Assembly: GCA_902493915.1 (NCBI GenBank)
Contig: CABUQY010000099.1
Coordinates: 1-5,402, forward strand
DNA from: an uncultured Collinsella sp.
GTDB taxonomy: Bacteria; Actinomycetota; Coriobacteriia; Coriobacteriales; Coriobacteriaceae
DNA: 5,402 nucleotides
Reading direction: 5' to 3'
Of this stretch, positions 1-5,304 are shown piece by piece. The number at the start of each line of letters is the position of its first letter. The stretch's first letter is position 1. The translations under genes and the position numbers were made by a program. Below the pieces are notes generated by a model. It searched no databases. It saw nothing but the letters and a program-made list of their open reading frames with translations, and had not been told where the DNA came from.

Positions 1-11
1 CCTTTCTCTTC

Positions 12-40
12 CGGGCGCGCGGGCCGAGTCGCCGCGCCCG
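12..40. repeat. GC-rich inverted repeat (hairpin)
   Basis: CGGGCGCG (12-19) is the exact reverse complement of CGCGCCCG (33-40), with a 13-base loop. No run of T follows the stem on either strand, so it does not have the form of an intrinsic terminator. In a GC-rich genome an 8-bp GC stem can arise by chance, and its role is unknown. Confidence 0.35.
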
Positions 41-195
41 CGTGCCTTACCTTTCGGGTTCACCATCCATGGTGGGGCGCGTTTCTAACGAAGCCGTAAC
101 GGCCGTTGGGCTCTTTTGGTGCCAGCCCTTCTCGACCCGTACGCATTTGCTTAAAGCAACAACTTTCCCGATCGATGTAATCACCGAATCAAAAC

Positions 196-252
196 GTGTA
201 CACCAGCCACCAAAGATGCCGAAAAATGTCGCTTTTGGAGGCTGATGTACAC
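196..252. repeat. 57-bp near-palindrome upstream of pgsA
   Basis: The 19-base arms at 196-214 and 234-252 match as reverse complements at 17 of 19 positions; both ends carry GTGTACA/TGTACAC. The 19-base centre, which includes AAAAA at 222-226, can pair partly through G-T wobbles. Because of the symmetry, both strands translate through it to similar peptides beginning VHQPPK. No T run follows on either strand, so a simple terminator is unlikely. Candidate explanations are a dispersed palindromic element of the REP or MITE type, a large operator, or a structured RNA. It lies about 100 bases upstream of the predicted pgsA start of transcription. I see no clear target-site duplication at its ends. 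Confidence 0.75.
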
Positions 253-315
253 AAATGCAGAATCCAGCGCAGCCCAGAGGCGCCCTCCACATGTCTGGAC
301 TCTCTATGGCTTCGC

Positions 316-344
316 TGGATAGACATCGCCGGAACGGGTATAGT
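316..344 (+). promoter_or_regulatory. Predicted sigma-70-type promoter for the pgsA operon
   Basis: A -35-like TGGATA (316-321, four of six matches to TTGACA) is followed after exactly 17 bases by TATAGT (339-344, five of six matches to TATAAT). This predicts a transcript start near 351 and a 30-base leader before the GTG start at 381. It is the only good promoter I can see for the five genes that follow. The prediction rests on consensus matching alone. Confidence 0.55.
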
Positions 345-369
345 ATCGAAAGTTTTGTCGTTAACCAGC

Positions 370-376
370 GGGGGAG
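370..376 (+). promoter_or_regulatory. Ribosome binding site that fixes the pgsA GTG start
   Basis: GGGGGAG lies four bases before GTG at 381. The in-frame ATGs further upstream (255, 291, 306) lack a well-spaced site and lie before the predicted transcript start near 351. The site therefore supports GTG 381 over the longer reading. Confidence 0.6.
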
Positions 377-380
377 TCCT

Positions 381-1085
381 GTGGGCATCAAAAAGAAGAT
401 CAAAAAGGAGCTTATCGGCACTTCCGATTACCCGTCGAATAAGATCTTTACGATCTCCAATTTCATCACCTTTACGCGCCTGATCCTCACCCTGGTATTT
501 CTGTACCTGTTTGTGACGGATAACAACCGCGTCATCGCCATCGCTATCTACGCCGTTGCCGCCTCCACCGACTGGATGGACGGGCAGATCGCCCGCATGA
601 CTAAGACGGTCTCGTGGCTCGGCAAGGTCATGGATCCCATTTGCGACCGCGCGCTGCTGTTCACCGGCGTGCTGGGACTGGTGGTCCGCGGAGAGCTGCC
701 CATCTGGGTCTGCGTGCTCATTATTGGCCGCGACATCTATCTGGGCATCGGCACGCTTATCGTGCGTCATTATCACCGTCGCCCCATCGATGTCGTCTTT
801 CCCGGAAAGATTGCCACTGCGCTGCTCATGACCGGCTTCTCGCTCATGCTGCTCGGGTTCCCCGTTGTTGACGGCCTGCACCTTTTACCTTCAACCCTTA
901 CGGCCTTCCCGGGCCTCAACGGAAGCTCGGTGCCCCTCGGCATCTTCTTTGTGTACGGCGGCGTGATCTTCTCCATGCTCACGGCTGTCATCTACTCCAT
1001 TAAGGGCGGAGTGGCCATTAAACAGGCTCTCGCGCATCCCGAGGACGAGGACATCGACTTTCTGAACCCTGAAATCGAAGACTGA
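381..1085 (+). CDS. pgsA: CDP-alcohol phosphatidyltransferase, PgsA type
   Basis: This is an integral membrane enzyme of phospholipid synthesis. It joins CDP-diacylglycerol to an alcohol acceptor, most likely glycerol-3-phosphate, releasing CMP. The 234-residue product carries the complete family signature D-x2-D-G-x2-A-R-x8-G-x3-D-x3-D at residues 64-89: D64, D67, G68, A71, R72, G81, D85 and D89. These aspartates bind the metal ions and the CDP group in the family. The basic N-terminus (KKKIKKEL) is followed by about six hydrophobic segments, starting with the usual SNFITFTRL entry helix (26-34), and the tail is strongly acidic (EDEDIDFLNPEIED). The GTG start is chosen because of the ribosome site at 370-376, and because the 42 extra upstream residues are not membrane-like and would precede the predicted transcript start. 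Cardiolipin synthase or phosphatidylinositol-phosphate synthase are alternatives, since the motif alone does not settle the acceptor. Its place before the FHA and MerR genes recalls mycobacterial pgsA2 (Rv1822), near Rv1827-Rv1828. Confidence 0.9.
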   Translation: MGIKKKIKKELIGTSDYPSNKIFTISNFITFTRLILTLVFLYLFVTDNNRVIAIAIYAVAASTDWMDGQIARMTKTVSWLGKVMDPICDRALLFTGVLGLVVRGELPIWVCVLIIGRDIYLGIGTLIVRHYHRRPIDVVFPGKIATALLMTGFSLMLLGFPVVDGLHLLPSTLTAFPGLNGSSVPLGIFFVYGGVIFSMLTAVIYSIKGGVAIKQALAHPEDEDIDFLNPEIED

Positions 1086-1095
1086 TTCGTTGGGG

Positions 1096-1101
1096 TATGA
1101 T
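1096..1101 (+). promoter_or_regulatory. Possible -10 element before the FHA gene
   Basis: TATGAT matches TATAAT at five of six positions and lies 50 bases before the FHA start codon. No credible -35 box is found 16-18 bases upstream, so this is at best a weak internal promoter. Read-through from the pgsA promoter is the simpler view. Confidence 0.25.
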
Positions 1102-1141
1102 TACGTACGGTTCATTATTTGCGGCACGTCCGCGATAAGTT

Positions 1142-1146
1142 AGGGG
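1142..1146 (+). promoter_or_regulatory. Ribosome binding site of the FHA gene
   Basis: AGGGG lies five bases before ATG at 1152. The upstream in-frame TTG at 1119 has no such site, so the start is placed at 1152. Confidence 0.6.
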
Positions 1147-1151
1147 TTGTC

Positions 1152-1586
1152 ATGGACAACATGGTTAACAATATGCCTCAGAATGATAAGACTGCTGACG
1201 CTACCTGCGTATTCCGCGTGCCTTCAAGCGACGTCACCGTTCCCGACCTCATGGCCAACGTGCGCATCACCGCCCCCGTTCTGTCCATCGTCAAGGGTCC
1301 GCAGACTGGTGCCGCCTTTGAGCTCGAGGACGACGTGACCACCATCGGCCGCGATCCCGCGAACGGCGTCTTCCTCAACGACATGACTGTTTCGCGCAGC
1401 CACGCGCGCATTATTCGCGAGGGCCTCGGCGCTCGCATCGAGGACCTGGGCTCGCTCAATGGTACCTGGGTCGACGGTGCCATTGTCAATGCAGCCCCGC
1501 TGCACGACGGTTCTTCCGTTCAGATCGGTACGTTTACGCTCATCTACCACGAGAGCACGCCGGAGCGCATCGAAACCGGTGAGTAG
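1152..1586 (+). CDS. FHA-domain phosphopeptide-binding protein, GarA/OdhI-like
   Basis: This is a small cytosolic adaptor of 144 residues, close in size to corynebacterial OdhI and mycobacterial GarA. The FHA domain spans about 42-135. It shows IGRDP (65-69), SRSH (81-84) and LGSLNGTWV (99-107), so R67, S81, H84 and N103, the usual phosphothreonine-binding positions, are present. The stretch DMTVSRSHA and the C-terminal VQIGTFTL closely resemble GarA. Upstream of the domain, DATCVFR (16-22) resembles the ETTSVFR motif that is phosphorylated in GarA/OdhI; T18 aligns with the second threonine and the first is alanine. In those relatives the phosphorylated tail folds back onto the FHA domain and switches off inhibition of 2-oxoglutarate dehydrogenase and glutamate dehydrogenase. 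That this protein has the same targets is inference; an anaerobe may lack some of them. The stop lies three bases before the MerR gene, a pairing that matches Rv1827-Rv1828. Confidence 0.9.
   Translation: MDNMVNNMPQNDKTADATCVFRVPSSDVTVPDLMANVRITAPVLSIVKGPQTGAAFELEDDVTTIGRDPANGVFLNDMTVSRSHARIIREGLGARIEDLGSLNGTWVDGAIVNAAPLHDGSSVQIGTFTLIYHESTPERIETGE
1578..1583 (+). promoter_or_regulatory. Ribosome binding site of the MerR gene, inside the FHA gene end
   Basis: GGTGAG, in the last codons of the FHA gene, ends six bases before ATG at 1590. The AGGG at 1585-1588 is too close to the start codon to serve. The arrangement suggests translational coupling of the two genes. Confidence 0.45.
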
Positions 1587-1589
1587 GGC

Positions 1590-2468
1590 ATGGCCGAACG
1601 CAACTATCTGAGTATCGGCCAAGTCGTCAACCTACTTCGAGGCGCATACCCCGATCTTTCGAACTCAAAAATTAGATTTCTAGAGGATGAGGGGCTCATT
1701 ACCCCTCATCGTACGCCTAAGGGATACCGTCAGTACTCTAAGGAGGACGTTGATCGCCTGGAGGTCATCCTGCACTTGCAGAAGACCCGCTACATGCCGC
1801 TCAACGTGATTAAGCAGCGCTTGGAAAACGCCACGGACTTGTCAACGCTCGCCTACGAGGTGGGCTTGCTGTCCGATGTTCCGCTCAAGACGGAGCCCAA
1901 GGAGACTAAGCAAAAGCTGCATCCCATCGAGACCATTCCCGATATGCTGGGCGTCGAGATTTCGTTTATCCGTTCGCTCGCCGAGAACGACCTCATTCGC
2001 ATCATCAAGAGTCCGCAGAATCGTGAGCTCGTCGATGGTCGCGATTTCCCGATCATCCGCTACTGCTCCGAGCTGTCACGCTTCCATATCGAGCCGCGCA
2101 ACCTGCGTCAGTACGTGTCTTCCGCCAACCGCGAGTCCTCGATGTTTGAGCAGGTGCTCGTGAGCATGCTCGGCATGGATACTTCCGATGACGAGCGCGA
2201 CGCCAAGCTCGAGCGTGCGTTTAAGAAGCTTCACGACCTGACGGAGGGCGTGCACACCGCGCTGCTCAAGAACCGCGTTTTTGAGTCGCTCAACGCCGTG
2301 GTCGAGGACGCCGACATCGATGCACTCGATGAGGAAATCACTCGCTCCGAGTCCACCAAGGCCAAAAACGAAGAGACAGTCGCGCCGGCTTCACACGAGG
2401 ATTCTCTCGTAAAGCCGCTCAAGGTCGTCGCCCCTTCGCAATCCGGCACCGTCACCGCGGGCAAGTAA
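1590..2468 (+). CDS. ftsR: MerR-family transcriptional regulator, FtsR (Rv1828)-like
   Basis: This is a DNA-binding regulator of 292 residues. The N-terminal MerR winged helix-turn-helix covers about 6-80: YLSIGQVVNLL, then SKIRFLEDEGLITP (26-39), the wing GYRQYS (45-50) and the MPLNVIKQRL segment. The phrases SKIRFLE-x-EGL-x-x-P and GYR, and the ordering of the domain, match the actinobacterial Rv1828/FtsR group better than metal- or drug-sensing MerR proteins, and no cysteine metal-binding loop is seen. Residues about 105-215 form a predicted second domain (IPDMLGVEISFIRSLAENDL), as in Rv1828. The final 45 residues are polar, alanine- and serine-rich and probably disordered. In Corynebacterium glutamicum FtsR activates ftsZ, so a role in cell division or growth is inferred, not shown. 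It lies three bases after the FHA gene and is almost certainly cotranscribed with it. The family assignment is firm; the regulon is unknown. Confidence 0.88.
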   Translation: MAERNYLSIGQVVNLLRGAYPDLSNSKIRFLEDEGLITPHRTPKGYRQYSKEDVDRLEVILHLQKTRYMPLNVIKQRLENATDLSTLAYEVGLLSDVPLKTEPKETKQKLHPIETIPDMLGVEISFIRSLAENDLIRIIKSPQNRELVDGRDFPIIRYCSELSRFHIEPRNLRQYVSSANRESSMFEQVLVSMLGMDTSDDERDAKLERAFKKLHDLTEGVHTALLKNRVFESLNAVVEDADIDALDEEITRSESTKAKNEETVAPASHEDSLVKPLKVVAPSQSGTVTAGK

Positions 2469-2495
2469 CAGCTGCCGCTTATCCGGCAACCCATT

Positions 2496-2501
2496 GAAAG
2501 G
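2496..2501 (+). promoter_or_regulatory. Ribosome binding site that fixes the apt start
   Basis: GAAAGG lies seven bases before ATG at 2509. An in-frame TTG at 2494 overlaps this site and would add only five atypical residues, so ATG 2509 is preferred. Confidence 0.65.
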
Positions 2502-2508
2502 TCATGCA

Positions 2509-3039
2509 ATGTACGACTTCGAATCTCAAATCGTCGACATCCCCGACTATCCCGAGCCCGGAGTCATCTTTAAAGACATCACGCCGCTCTTCGGCAATCC
2601 CGAGGCGCTCAAAGCCATGACCGATGCCCTCGCCGAGCACTTTGCCGGCATGGGAATCACCAAGGTCGTGGGTCCCGAGGCTCGCGGCTTTATGGTGGGC
2701 GTTCCCGTGGCCGTCGCTCTGGGCGCCGGCTTTGTTCCCGCACGTAAACCGGGCAAGCTGCCGCGCGAGACCGTAAGCCAGAGCTACGAGCTCGAGTACG
2801 GCACCGATTCAATTGAGATCCATGCCGACGCTATCAGCTCTAAAGATACCGTGTTGATTCTGGACGACTTGGTCGCGACGGGCGGAACCGTCGAGGCAAC
2901 AGGTAAACTGGTGCGAGATATGGGCGCAAAGCTTGTGGGCTACGGGTGTATCCTTGAGCTTGCGTTTCTCAACCCGCGCGAGAAGCTCACGTCGACTGAC
3001 GACGATGTTGAGCTATTTAGCCTGGTGACGGTGGACTAG
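2509..3039 (+). CDS. apt: Adenine phosphoribosyltransferase
   Basis: This cytosolic purine-salvage enzyme makes AMP and pyrophosphate from adenine and PRPP. The product has 176 residues, close to the usual length of about 170-183. The N-terminus has the family pattern IPDYPEPGVIFKDITPL (11-27). GPEARGF (55-61) and the RKPGKLPRE loop (79-87) follow, and the PRPP-binding motif VLILDDLVATGGT occupies 115-127 with the acidic pair D119-D120. These features distinguish it from hypoxanthine and xanthine phosphoribosyltransferases. It follows the MerR gene by 40 bases without a visible promoter, so it is probably read from upstream. In many Firmicutes and Actinobacteria apt sits next to relA, but that gene is not in this window. 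Nothing looks truncated or altered. Confidence 0.95.
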   Translation: MYDFESQIVDIPDYPEPGVIFKDITPLFGNPEALKAMTDALAEHFAGMGITKVVGPEARGFMVGVPVAVALGAGFVPARKPGKLPRETVSQSYELEYGTDSIEIHADAISSKDTVLILDDLVATGGTVEATGKLVRDMGAKLVGYGCILELAFLNPREKLTSTDDDVELFSLVTVD

Positions 3040-3071
3040 CCGTTACCCTTAGTTACTGGAAAGGAAGCTAC

Positions 3072-4199
3072 ATGCGCACAGCAAACACGCACAAAAACAT
3101 GGCACGCTGCGCTGCTACGGCAACCCTCGCTTGTGTTTTGGGCTTGGGCCTCGCGGCTCCTGCCTACGCCGATACCGCATCCGACCTTGCCGCTGCTCGT
3201 ACGAAGCTCGAGCAGATCGGTACCCAAACCCAGCAGATTTACGATGAGCTCGCCACGCAGACGCAGGCGCTCGATCAGACTGCTGGCGAGATCACGCAAA
3301 AGCAGCAGGAGATCGCCGATGGTCAGGCCAAGCTCTCGACCTATGTCGCCGGCGAGTACAAAACCGGCGGTCTGAGCCTGCTTCAGGTTTTGACGGGTGT
3401 CGATGATCTGAGCGATATGCTCAACCGTTTGTTCTACTACGGCAAAGTTTCCGATAAGCAGGCTCAGACCATTCAAGAGGTCAAGGAGCTTAAGCAGCAG
3501 CTCACCGATAAGCAGGCCGAGCAGGAGAAGAACGTCGCCACCACGCAAAAGAAGGTCGACGAGCTTAACGCCCAGCAGGCTGAAGCACAGAACGTCGTAA
3601 ACTCCTTGGATTCGCAGCTGCAGGCCGAGCTTGCCGCAGAGGCCGAGGCCAACGCCGCGCTGCAGGCCGGCATCAACGCCAGCACCGCCGAGAAGGCCAC
3701 GGTGAGCAACGAGACTGCCGGTACGACCGAGAACACCAACAACGGTGGTCAGACCAGCAATAACAACAACCAGGGCGGCAACACTCCGGCTCCTACGCCG
3801 GCACCTGCTCCGACGCCGCAGCCCTCTACACCTGCTCCGGCTCCGACGCCTTCTGCTCCGAGCCAGTCCGTCGATGGCGGTTCTGTTGTCTCGCGTGCAT
3901 ACAGCAAGCTTGGTTGCGCTTATTCCTGGGGCGGAATTGGCCCGAACAGCTTCGACTGCTCTGGTTTTGTTAGTTATTGCCTCACTGGTCGCTATTGCCG
4001 TCTGGGCACCACGGGCACCTTTATGGGCTGGACGCGTGTGTCCGATCCGCAGCCCGGTGACGTTGTGGTCAACTCGTACCACACCGGCATTTACATCGGT
4101 GGTGGTCAGATGATTCATGCTTCCGACTACAACACGGGTGTTATCATCAGCTCCGTTGCCGCCGGCATGAACAACAACTATATCTTCGTGCGTTACTAA
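3072..4199 (+). CDS. Secreted coiled-coil NlpC/P60 peptidoglycan endopeptidase
   Basis: This is an exported cell-wall hydrolase of 375 residues. A signal peptide covers 1-33, with a basic start, a hydrophobic core ACVLGLGLAAP and a likely cut after AYA (A33/D34). Residues about 34-210 are rich in Q, E, K and A and should form a long coiled coil, as in CwlO, PcsB and SagA. An Asn/Gly/Thr-rich linker (about 213-237) leads into a Pro-Ala-Thr spacer (238-263). The catalytic NlpC/P60 domain fills about 270-375: FDCSGFVSYCL holds the nucleophile C296, YHTGIYIGGG holds H337, and MIHAS gives H349 as the third residue. Such domains cut between gamma-D-Glu and the diamino acid of stem peptides. The coiled coil probably restrains or positions the enzyme, which is inference from relatives. 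AAAGGA (3060-3065) lies six bases before the ATG. The gap to apt is only 32 bases, and a terminator follows, so this is the last gene of the operon. Confidence 0.93.
   Translation: MRTANTHKNMARCAATATLACVLGLGLAAPAYADTASDLAAARTKLEQIGTQTQQIYDELATQTQALDQTAGEITQKQQEIADGQAKLSTYVAGEYKTGGLSLLQVLTGVDDLSDMLNRLFYYGKVSDKQAQTIQEVKELKQQLTDKQAEQEKNVATTQKKVDELNAQQAEAQNVVNSLDSQLQAELAAEAEANAALQAGINASTAEKATVSNETAGTTENTNNGGQTSNNNNQGGNTPAPTPAPAPTPQPSTPAPAPTPSAPSQSVDGGSVVSRAYSKLGCAYSWGGIGPNSFDCSGFVSYCLTGRYCRLGTTGTFMGWTRVSDPQPGDVVVNSYHTGIYIGGGQMIHASDYNTGVIISSVAAGMNNNYIFVRY
3786..3860 (+). repeat. Imperfect repeats encoding the Pro-Ala-Thr linker
   Basis: This part of the hydrolase gene repeats short units encoding PAPTP and PAPAPTP. 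CACCTGCTCCG occurs identically at 3802-3812 and 3829-3839, 27 bases apart. Such wall-spanning spacers often change length between strains by slippage, which is inference here. Confidence 0.6.
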
Positions 4200-4222
4200 G
4201 TATTCAGATAAAGCAAACGGAT

Positions 4223-4261
4223 ATGGACCTCGTGGCTTTGAGTCATGGGGTCCATTCTTTT
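4223..4261 (+). terminator. Intrinsic terminator of the pgsA-to-NlpC operon
   Basis: The stem pairs ATGGACC (4223-4229) with GGTCCAT (4249-4255) and continues inward without a break to 4236/4242. That gives 14 pairs, three of them G-T wobbles, around a five-base loop TTTGA. TTCTTTT (4255-4261) follows as the T run. It begins 24 bases after the stop codon of the hydrolase gene. Confidence 0.85.
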
Positions 4262-4275
4262 GCCTTTAGTGCAGT

Positions 4276-4306
4276 CCGCTATCTAGTTTTGAATACTAGA
4301 TAGCGG
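4276..4306. promoter_or_regulatory. 31-bp perfect-arm inverted repeat upstream of the degV promoter
   Basis: CCGCTATCTAGT (4276-4287) and ACTAGATAGCGG (4295-4306) are exact reverse complements, separated by the seven bases TTTGAAT. No T run follows on either strand, so it is not a simple terminator. It spans about -65 to -35 relative to the predicted degV transcript start, ending where a -35 box would begin. That position suits an activator or repressor site. The binding protein is unknown. Confidence 0.6.
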
Positions 4307-4328
4307 CCCAATCGGTCTGCAAGATGGC

Positions 4329-4334
4329 TATAAT
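4329..4334 (+). promoter_or_regulatory. -10 element of the degV promoter
   Basis: This is a perfect TATAAT, predicting a transcript start near 4341 and a leader of about 23 bases. No sequence resembling TTGACA lies 16-18 bases upstream and there is no exact extended -10 TGn. Strength may therefore depend on an activator, or on tolerance for a poor -35 box. Confidence 0.7.
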
Positions 4335-4350
4335 TGTATGGGAACAATTA
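4331..4350. promoter_or_regulatory. Predicted operator dyad overlapping the degV -10 and start of transcription
   Basis: TAATTGT (4331-4337) and ACAATTA (4344-4350) are exact reverse complements with a six-base spacer. The 20-bp dyad covers four bases of the -10 box and is centred on the predicted transcript start, a classic repressor position. The cognate regulator cannot be named from the sequence. Confidence 0.55.
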
Positions 4351-4363
4351 GAAAGGACCCTCT

Positions 4364-5230
4364 ATGAGCTGGGCACTTATCTCCGATTCAAGCTGCAACC
4401 TCCGCGATTGGCAACCGACCGCACCCCATACCACCTTTGCATTTGCGCCCCTCAAAATTCGAGTGGGGGAGCGTGAATTCGTCGATGACCTTTCGCTCGA
4501 TGTGCATGAGCTCAACTGCGCTGTACAGACGGAGACGAACGCTTCTTCGAGCGCTTGTCCCAGCGTAGGGGAGTGGGCCGAGCTCTTCAAATTGGCAGAC
4601 AAGACCATCTGCATGCCGATCTCTGAGGGCGTGTCGGGCAGCTACAATGCGGCAGCCACGGCTCGCGATATGGTTCTTGCCGAGGAGCCCGACCGACAGA
4701 TTCATCTAGTCAATTCACGCGCAGCTGGCGGCAAAATGGATCTCATTTTCTTGCTGTTCGACCGCTATCTTGCAAGCAATCCGGATGTCTCATTCGAGGA
4801 CGCTTGCGCATACTTCGATAGCCTTGAGCAGAACAGCAAAATCCTCTTCAGTTTGTGCAATTACGAAAACCTCGCCAAAGCCGGACGTATCCCTAAGGCA
4901 GCCGGCGTCATTGCCAACAAGCTCAATATCCGCATTTTGGGCACGGCGAGTGAGGCCGGTAAAATCGAACTCGTCGGGCACACGCGTGGCGAAAAGAAGA
5001 TGCTCAACAAGATCATCGACACTATGGAAGCCGAGGGCTTTACGGGCGGTGAGGTCATCATCGATCACGTTGAGAACGAAGCTGGAGCCCAGGCGCTTAC
5101 TGATCGCATAGTCGAACATTGGCCCGGCTCCAAGACCATCATCATGCCCTGCAACGGCCTGGATTCCTATTACGCCGAGATGCACGGCCTGATCATCGGC
5201 TACGGCATGGGCGTAGCTTCGGGCAAATAA
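4364..5230 (+). CDS. DegV-family fatty-acid-binding protein (FakB-like)
   Basis: This is a cytosolic protein of 288 residues, the normal family length. Family members bind a fatty acid; FakB proteins present it to the kinase FakA for phosphorylation before entry into phospholipid synthesis. Family landmarks in order are ISDSSCNL (6-13), the serine-rich TNASSSACPS (58-67) in place of the usual TSQPS loop, ISEGVSGSY (86-94), LVNSRAAGG, YENLAKAGRI, the NIRILG strand, the HTRGEKKML helix and HVENEAGAQAL. The C-terminal part reads MPCNGLDSYYAEMHGLIIGYG, as in the subfamily whose members end in a GLCSFYAEKGGL-like segment, not the GAHTGPG form of classical FakB. Fatty-acid binding is therefore likely, but delivery to a FakA partner is less certain, and no FakA-like gene lies in this window. 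GAAAGGA (4351-4357) lies six bases before the ATG. The gene is flanked by its own promoter and terminator and is probably transcribed alone. Confidence 0.9.
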   Translation: MSWALISDSSCNLRDWQPTAPHTTFAFAPLKIRVGEREFVDDLSLDVHELNCAVQTETNASSSACPSVGEWAELFKLADKTICMPISEGVSGSYNAAATARDMVLAEEPDRQIHLVNSRAAGGKMDLIFLLFDRYLASNPDVSFEDACAYFDSLEQNSKILFSLCNYENLAKAGRIPKAAGVIANKLNIRILGTASEAGKIELVGHTRGEKKMLNKIIDTMEAEGFTGGEVIIDHVENEAGAQALTDRIVEHWPGSKTIIMPCNGLDSYYAEMHGLIIGYGMGVASGK

Positions 5231-5243
5231 AGTCCAACCAAGC

Positions 5244-5296
5244 AAAAAAAACGGGCGGGACAAAGCGACAGATGGCTCTTTGTCCCGCCCGTTTTA
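5244..5296. terminator. Strong bidirectional intrinsic terminator
   Basis: Bases 5248-5265 and 5278-5295 form a perfect 18-bp inverted repeat with a GC-rich core (CGGGCGGGAC) and a 12-base loop. On the plus strand the stem ends in TTTT then ATA. On the minus strand the eight A at 5244-5251 read as eight T. It lies 13 bases after the degV stop and should also stop leftward transcription, which fits a convergent gene on the right. Confidence 0.93.
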
Positions 5297-5304
5297 TACG
5301 TCGG

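Larger units (their letters stand above)
1..315. other. Leading non-coding stretch, no supportable gene
   Basis: I find no gene here that I would defend. Frame 3 on the plus strand stays open from the left edge to the stop at 243-245, but the predicted peptide has no recognisable family, no convincing ribosome site and a composition unlike the real genes downstream. The other two plus frames stop at 86-88 and 97-99. The stretch does hold several symmetric sequences: a GC-rich hairpin (12-40), small dyads at 61-74 (CACCAT, two bases, ATGGTG) and 98-107 (AACGGCCGTT), and a large near-palindrome at 196-252. It is best read as the spacer before the first operon. A gene ending just left of the window cannot be excluded. 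Confidence 0.5.

Noticed and set aside
1..245. Open plus-strand frame from the left edge, possibly the end of an upstream gene
   Set aside because: The peptide runs through the palindrome, shows no family resemblance and lacks gene-like composition. It cannot be excluded without more sequence to the left.
245..322. A 25-codon small frame starting with ATG just after GGAGG (237-241)
   Set aside because: The spacing to GGAGG is only three bases, the frame lies before the predicted promoter, and the GGAGG belongs to the palindrome arm. There is no support for translation.
189..881. A 230-codon open frame on the minus strand opposite pgsA
   Set aside because: It has no recognisable domain and is a mirror of the pgsA codons; the opposite strand carries the complete CDP-alcohol phosphatidyltransferase motif.
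1121..1133. GCGG/CCGC mini-hairpin before the FHA gene
   Set aside because: A four-base stem is expected by chance at this base composition.
2473..2488. TGCCG/CGGCA hairpin between the MerR gene and apt
   Set aside because: A five-base stem with no T run is too weak to call a terminator or attenuator.
3036..4118. A 360-codon open frame on the minus strand opposite the hydrolase gene
   Set aside because: Its product is a leucine- and arginine-rich low-complexity string created by the Gln/Ala/Glu codons of the sense gene. The sense frame has a signal peptide, a full NlpC/P60 domain and a good ribosome site.
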